A DNA stretch of 64,000 nt from Kribbella steppae. Lineage in GTDB: Bacteria; Actinomycetota; Actinomycetes; Propionibacteriales; Kribbellaceae. The stretch's first letter is position 1; every line of letters starts with the position of its first letter. Positions 60,467 through 64,000 of the stretch are shown in pieces. The position numbers and the translations under genes are program-made. The stretch covers positions 372,001-436,000 of the forward strand of contig NZ_SLWN01000002.1 in NCBI RefSeq assembly GCF_004342025.1, read 5' to 3'. The notes beneath the pieces were generated by a model that was not told the DNA's origin, did no database searches, and saw only the letters and a list, made by a program, of their open reading frames with translations.

Positions 60467-60751
60467 CTAGGCCGCGCGCAGCGCTGACGCCACGACGGCC
60501 GGCTCCGCATCCGTGAGGCGAAGCACGACCTTCATGTGCGCGTCGAACCGTGGAGGCACGAAGAACAGCTCCGGATGCGCACGCAGCAACCGTTCCCGCT
60601 CCTCGAACCCAATCCGGAGGACGATCGCCGAGTCGTCGTACTGCCGCGCAACCAGCCGCCCATCCAGCGTCCACCGCAGCATCCCGCCCGCCGTCGACTC
60701 CTTCACCCCATCAAGCGCCAGAGCAACCCCGCTGACCTCCGCAACCTCCAC
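60467..60751 (-). CDS. MmcQ/YjbR-like small protein
   Basis: A 94-residue protein of the MmcQ/YjbR double-wing type: VSGVALALDGVKESTAGGML, then LVARQYDDSAIVLRIGFEER, ending AEPAVVASALRAA. Family members are structurally DNA-binding-like but without a known role. It lies 40 bases downstream of pepA on the same strand and could share its transcript. Confidence 0.75.
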   Translation of the reverse strand: MEVAEVSGVALALDGVKESTAGGMLRWTLDGRLVARQYDDSAIVLRIGFEERERLLRAHPELFFVPPRFDAHMKVVLRLTDAEPAVVASALRAA

Positions 60752-60791
60752 CCCGCCACCCTGCCACGCCCCCGCAGATCTGCGGGAGGGG

Positions 60792-62309
60792 TCAGGCGAT
60801 GCCGGCGGTGGGGGTTTTGGAGGTTAGCCAGGTGGTGAGGAGGCGGGCGCCGGCGCCGGTGGCGCCGGGGGAGTATTCGAAGCGGTCGGCGGGGGACTCG
60901 GCGATGGACGAGAGGTCGAGGTGGGCCCAGGGGATGTCTCCGGCGAAGGCCTTCAGGAAGAGGGCGGCGGTGATGGAGCCCGGGCCCTTGGAGCTGTTGA
61001 CGGAGTCGGCGATCGGGGTCGCGATCAGCTCCTGGTACGCCGCGGACAGCGGCATCCGCCACAGTTCCTCTCCCGACACGCGCCCGGCGTCGGCCAGGTT
61101 GTCGGCGAGTGCGTCGTCGGTGGCGAACAGGCCGCCGTACAGCATCGAGCCGAGGGAGACCTTGATCGCGCCGGTCAGGGTGGCGATGTCGACGATGACG
61201 TCGGGTTCGAGTTCCTTGACCGCGTAGGCGAGTCCGTCGGCGAGGACGAGCCGGCCCTCGGCGTCGGTGTTCTTGACCTCGGTGGTGCGACCGCCGTAGT
61301 GCCGGATCACGTCGTCCGGGCGGTACGCCGTACCGGACGGCATGTTCTCCGCCGCGCAGATCAGACCGGTCACGCGGACCTGCGCACCGAGCTCGCGGAG
61401 CGCGGACAGGGTCGCGATCACCGACCCGCCGCCGGTCATGTCGCGCTTCATCGACACCATGCCCTCGCGCGGCTTCAGCGACAGACCGCCGGTGTCGTAG
61501 GTGATGCCCTTGCCAACGAGTACGACGTACGGCGTGTCGTCGTCGGCGCCCGCCGGGACGTAGTCGAGCCGGATGAACCGCGGCGGCCGGGTCGAACCCT
61601 TGCCGACCGCGAGGATGCCGCCGAACCCGTCCGCGGCCAACTTCTTCTCGTCCCACACCGAGACCTCGAGGCCGGACTCCGCGGCCAGCTCGGTCGCGCG
61701 CGCGGCCAGCCAGGCCGGGTCCTTCTCGTTCGACGGCGTGGTGGCGAACTGCCGCGCCAGCCAGCCGGTCCGGCCGATCACGACGCCCCGGTCGAGCTCG
61801 ACCTGCCGGTCGTCGTCGGAACCGTCGGTCAGCGTCACCCGCGCGACCACCGGCTTACCTGGGTCGACCGTCTTCAGGGTGTAGGTGAAGGAGCCGAGTA
61901 CGACGCCCTCGGCGAACGCCTGCAGCCTCGCGTCCTCGATGCCATCAGCAACTACCGTGGTGAGCTCGTCCTTGCCGCGGCCGAATCTCGCGATCGCCGC
62001 TCCGGCGTGTCGCAGGTCCTTGGCACTGCCGTCACCGGCCCCGACCAGCAGGATCTCGGTCACCTCACCGGTCAGCAGCGGGTACGCCGCGGTCGAACCG
62101 GCGGTCGTGGTGAAGCCGGTCGCCTGCTGTACCTCCAGCAGCCGGCTGAGGTCCACCCCGAGCCGCTCCCCGGCGTCCTTCGCGGCGGCGGGCAGGCCGC
62201 TCTCACCGACCACGATCACCCAGGTCGGGGCACCGTGCACCGGCAGGCCGGGCTGCCAGGCCACGGCCGGAAGAGTCGGGAACGCGAACTTGCTGCTGCG
62301 GCGAGCCAC
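60792..62309 (-). CDS. pepA: Leucyl aminopeptidase (M17)
   Basis: A 505-residue cytosol aminopeptidase. The metal and catalytic region is intact: VGKGITYDTGGLSLKP, MKRDMTGGGSVIATL and the M17 signature NTDAEGRLVLADGL; the N-terminal macro-like domain covers about 1-170. It removes N-terminal residues from peptides with two metal ions and forms hexamers. A strong hairpin separates it from the upstream DUF3117 gene. Confidence 0.93.
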   Translation of the reverse strand: MARRSSKFAFPTLPAVAWQPGLPVHGAPTWVIVVGESGLPAAAKDAGERLGVDLSRLLEVQQATGFTTTAGSTAAYPLLTGEVTEILLVGAGDGSAKDLRHAGAAIARFGRGKDELTTVVADGIEDARLQAFAEGVVLGSFTYTLKTVDPGKPVVARVTLTDGSDDDRQVELDRGVVIGRTGWLARQFATTPSNEKDPAWLAARATELAAESGLEVSVWDEKKLAADGFGGILAVGKGSTRPPRFIRLDYVPAGADDDTPYVVLVGKGITYDTGGLSLKPREGMVSMKRDMTGGGSVIATLSALRELGAQVRVTGLICAAENMPSGTAYRPDDVIRHYGGRTTEVKNTDAEGRLVLADGLAYAVKELEPDVIVDIATLTGAIKVSLGSMLYGGLFATDDALADNLADAGRVSGEELWRMPLSAAYQELIATPIADSVNSSKGPGSITAALFLKAFAGDIPWAHLDLSSIAESPADRFEYSPGATGAGARLLTTWLTSKTPTAGIA

Positions 62310-62364
62310 TAGAAGGACCTCACTGTTTGATCAAAGATGTCTGGGCACCACGGGCAACCGTAAC

Positions 62365-62403
62365 GACCCCGGCCGGTGCCGCAAAAGGGCACCCACCGGG
62401 GTC
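62365..62403. terminator. Hairpin terminator downstream of the DUF3117 gene
   Basis: GACCCCGG (62365-62372) pairs with CCGGGGTC (62396-62403) and GGTGCC (62375-62380) with GGCACC (62388-62393), with a 2x2 internal mismatch and the loop GCAAAAG. It lies 44 bases past the DUF3117 stop on the minus strand and before the pepA start. Confidence 0.65.
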
Positions 62404-62446
62404 GCATAGATATGTAGGGATGCGAGGACACCCCGGGAGTATTCGC

Positions 62447-62614
62447 TCAGCCGACGACGGCCTTGAGCGCGTTGCCGAGCTCGGTCGCTTCGTCGGCGTT
62501 CAACTCGACGACGAGCCGACCGCCGCCCTCGAGCGGAACCCGCATCACGATCCCCCGCCCCTCCTTGGTGACCTCGAGCGGACCATCGCCCGTCCGCGGC
62601 TTCATCGCCGCCAT
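62447..62614 (-). CDS. DUF3117 small protein
   Basis: A 55-residue protein almost identical in pattern to the actinobacterial DUF3117 family: MKPRTGDGPLEVTKEGRGIV, then MRVPLEGGGRLVVELNADEA. The function is unknown. The ATG at 62614 has GGAAGGGG ahead; an internal ATG at 62605 is possible. In mycobacteria the homologue (Rv1211) also neighbours the glycogen synthase gene. Confidence 0.88.
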   Translation of the reverse strand: MAAMKPRTGDGPLEVTKEGRGIVMRVPLEGGGRLVVELNADEATELGNALKAVVG

Positions 62615-62778
62615 GCGCGCACCCCTTCCCAGTGTCGGTGTTGAGCGACGACACCGCACTGGGTACCGTCTCCGGCGCCGTGCGGTGATGCGCCGTCGGC
62701 GCGTATCGCAGTGTGTATCAGGACCCATTATTCCCGATCACAGGCCAGAGCCGCGCACCATACGGCAGACTCAGGCAC

Positions 62779-63597
62779 GTGCACGCCCGTTCAGCCCTCT
62801 TCGACCTGTACGGCGACCACCTGCGCGCGCGTGGTGCGCGAGCCCCGGTCGCGGCCCTGGTCAGGCTGCTCGCGCCGCTCGGCGTCCACCCTCCGGCGGT
62901 CCGGACCGCGGTCTCGCGGATGGTCCGCCAGGGCTGGCTGGAGCCGGTCCGGATCGAGGGGCAGCCCGGATACGCACTCACGTCCCGGGCGCGTCGCCGG
63001 CTGGACGACGCCGCGGCCCGGATCTACCGCACGACGCCGGAAGGCAACGGATCCGGCCTCAGCGGCAACGGCTCCGGCGGCTGGGACCGGCACTGGCATC
63101 TGGGCATCCTGCGCGAGGTCCCGAACGCCCGGCGCCGTGAGCAACTGGCGAGCCAACTCGCCTTTCTGGGTTGGGCTCCGCTGTCCGACGGGGCCTGGGT
63201 CGGCCTGCGCAACGACGCCGAGGTCGACCAGATCCTTGGCATGGAAGGGATCGCGGCGGACCGGTTCCGGGCACCGGTCGACGACGGCGCCGTCGAGTTC
63301 GCCCGCCGGGTGTGGAAACTGGACGCGCTCGGCGCGTCGTACGACGCCTGGCTGATCGAGGCCAAGGCGCTGGTCGAGACCGCCGGCGACGACACCTCCG
63401 ACGAGCAGGCGTTCGCCGTACGGTCGGAACTGGTGCACGAATGGCGCAAGTTCCTGTTCCTGGATCCGGGCCTGCCGGCCGAGCTTCTGCCGGACGACTG
63501 GGCCGGCACCAAGGCCGCCGCGTTCTTCGATTTCCACGCCGAACGGCTGAGCCCCGCGGCCGGGCGTTTCGTCGACAACTGCCTGACCTATCACTGA
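62779..63597 (+). CDS. PaaX-family transcriptional regulator
   Basis: A 272-residue regulator. The N-terminal winged helix covers about 1-75 (RSALFDLYGDHLRARGARAP; VRTAVSRMVRQGWLEPVRIE), the middle is the PaaX domain (WHLGILREVPNARRREQLAS) and the C-terminal PaaX_C region has VHEWRKFLFLDPGLPAELLP. PaaX represses phenylacetate degradation and binds phenylacetyl-CoA. The next gene, an enoyl-CoA hydratase, fits that pathway. The GTG at 62779 is a tentative start with no clear ribosome binding site; another GTG is at 62713. Confidence 0.85.
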   Translation: MHARSALFDLYGDHLRARGARAPVAALVRLLAPLGVHPPAVRTAVSRMVRQGWLEPVRIEGQPGYALTSRARRRLDDAAARIYRTTPEGNGSGLSGNGSGGWDRHWHLGILREVPNARRREQLASQLAFLGWAPLSDGAWVGLRNDAEVDQILGMEGIAADRFRAPVDDGAVEFARRVWKLDALGASYDAWLIEAKALVETAGDDTSDEQAFAVRSELVHEWRKFLFLDPGLPAELLPDDWAGTKAAAFFDFHAERLSPAAGRFVDNCLTYH

Positions 63598-63630
63598 AAT
63601 TCCTTACCGATTGTCAAGGAGCTGACCACG

Positions 63631-64000
63631 ATGAGTGACTCCGTCACCTACGCCCTGACCGATGGGGTCGCCACCATCACGCTGAACCGGCCGGACGCGA
63701 TGAACGCCCTCGACACGCCGACCAAGGTTCTGCTCCGTGACACCGTCCTGGCCGCCGCCGAGGACGACTCCGTCCGGGTCGTCGTCCTGACCGGGACCGG
63801 GCGGGCGTTCTGCGTCGGGCAGGACCTGAAGGAGCACATCGGGCTGCTCGAGGCGAACGACACGGACGCGCTCTGGAGCACCGTGCCGGACCACTTCGCG
63901 CCGATCGCCCTGGCTCTGGCCGAGATGCCGAAGCCGGTGATCGCGGCGGTGAACGGGGTCGCGGCCGGGGCCGGCGCGTCGATGGCGTTCGCGTGCGACT
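63631..64000 (+). CDS. Enoyl-CoA hydratase/isomerase family protein (partial)
   Basis: The first 123 residues of a crotonase-fold enzyme that runs off the window: VATITLNRPDAMNALD, VVVLTGTGRAFCVGQDLKEH and KPVIAAVNGVAAGAGASMAF, which carry the oxyanion-hole segments. AAGGAG precedes the ATG at 63631. It lies 33 bases after the paaX-type gene. The sequence recalls PaaG-type phenylacetate isomerases, but the missing C-terminus prevents a firm call. Confidence 0.85.
   Translation, partial: MSDSVTYALTDGVATITLNRPDAMNALDTPTKVLLRDTVLAAAEDDSVRVVVLTGTGRAFCVGQDLKEHIGLLEANDTDALWSTVPDHFAPIALALAEMPKPVIAAVNGVAAGAGASMAFACD

Noticed and set aside
1..64000. Mobile elements, prophage, tRNA or rRNA genes
   Set aside because: I saw no transposase, integrase or phage gene, no terminal inverted repeats flanking a cargo, and no cloverleaf or rRNA sequence in the spacers. 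The accessory blocks look like ordinary chromosomal insertions.

Overview
The window is a chromosomal stretch of a high-GC Gram-positive actinobacterium. It is GC-rich throughout, uses many GTG and a few TTG starts, and has dense operons with 1-4 bp stop/start overlaps. It carries actinobacterial marker genes: an RseA-type zinc anti-sigma factor with SigE, PspAB, DUF3117, TatB and MucB-like genes, and LacI/DeoR/FadR-controlled sugar clusters. The gene content fits a soil Nocardioidales/Kribbella-like organism, but no genus can be proven from the window. I found no rRNA, tRNA, transposase, integrase, prophage or CRISPR array.

Layout. (1) 1-10.9 kb: two tandem paralogues of an unknown family plus a collapsed third copy; a three-gene ABC-2 exporter; a nitrilase; an alpha/beta hydrolase; a coupled PHP / MarC / RecB-like nuclease operon; a NUDIX-GNAT pair; a TetR regulator divergent from a small membrane protein with several operator dyads; a histidine phosphatase. 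(2) 10.9-23.9 kb: two back-to-back carbohydrate clusters. LacI controls a lipoprotein, two permeases, a Tat-exported glucoamylase-like enzyme and a GH39-like enzyme. FadR/GntR controls a lipoprotein, two permeases and a GH29 alpha-L-fucosidase. Neither has its own ATPase. (3) 24-33 kb: MaoC hydratase, acyl-CoA dehydrogenase and a CoA-ester lyase resembling ethylmalonyl-CoA pathway genes, interleaved with a YflT-like stress protein, CorA, an ArsR-like regulator, a Ser/Thr kinase, a secreted cyclophilin and a LuxR-VOC fusion. A 554-bp stretch then holds two decayed gene remnants. (4) 33.4-47.6 kb: MgtE-N/CBS protein, DUF1003, HtpX-PspAB, Mrp, TatB, HtrA, MucB-like, RseA, SigE, a biotinyl carrier protein, a doubly truncated CGNR/MFS pair, a SIS-DeoR sugar-phosphate pair and an O-methyltransferase. 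(5) 47.6-56.2 kb: an almost gapless operon in which glgC is followed by a kynurenine catabolic set: KynU, KMO, aminomuconate-semialdehyde dehydrogenase, RidA-type deaminase, HAO, ACMSD and a formamidase-like hydrolase. (6) 56.3-64 kb: GNAT, glgA, an XRE regulator with a frameshifted aldo-keto reductase, truncated haemoglobin, YjbR-like protein, PepA, DUF3117, PaaX and a partial enoyl-CoA hydratase.

The backbone DUF3117 / glgA / glgC / O-methyltransferase / sigE-rseA-htrA-tatB / mrp / DUF1003 / mgtE / corA keeps the gene order and relative orientations I recall for M. tuberculosis Rv1211-Rv1239c. The kynurenine genes and the SIS-DeoR pair look like insertions into that backbone. The best candidates for new biology are regulatory or structural: the glgC-kyn translational coupling, the LuxR-VOC fusion with an internal ribosome binding site, a hairpin that hides a permease start codon, a leader ORF overlapping the mgtE start, a triple DeoR-type direct repeat, and a large dyad over the FadR-controlled promoter.
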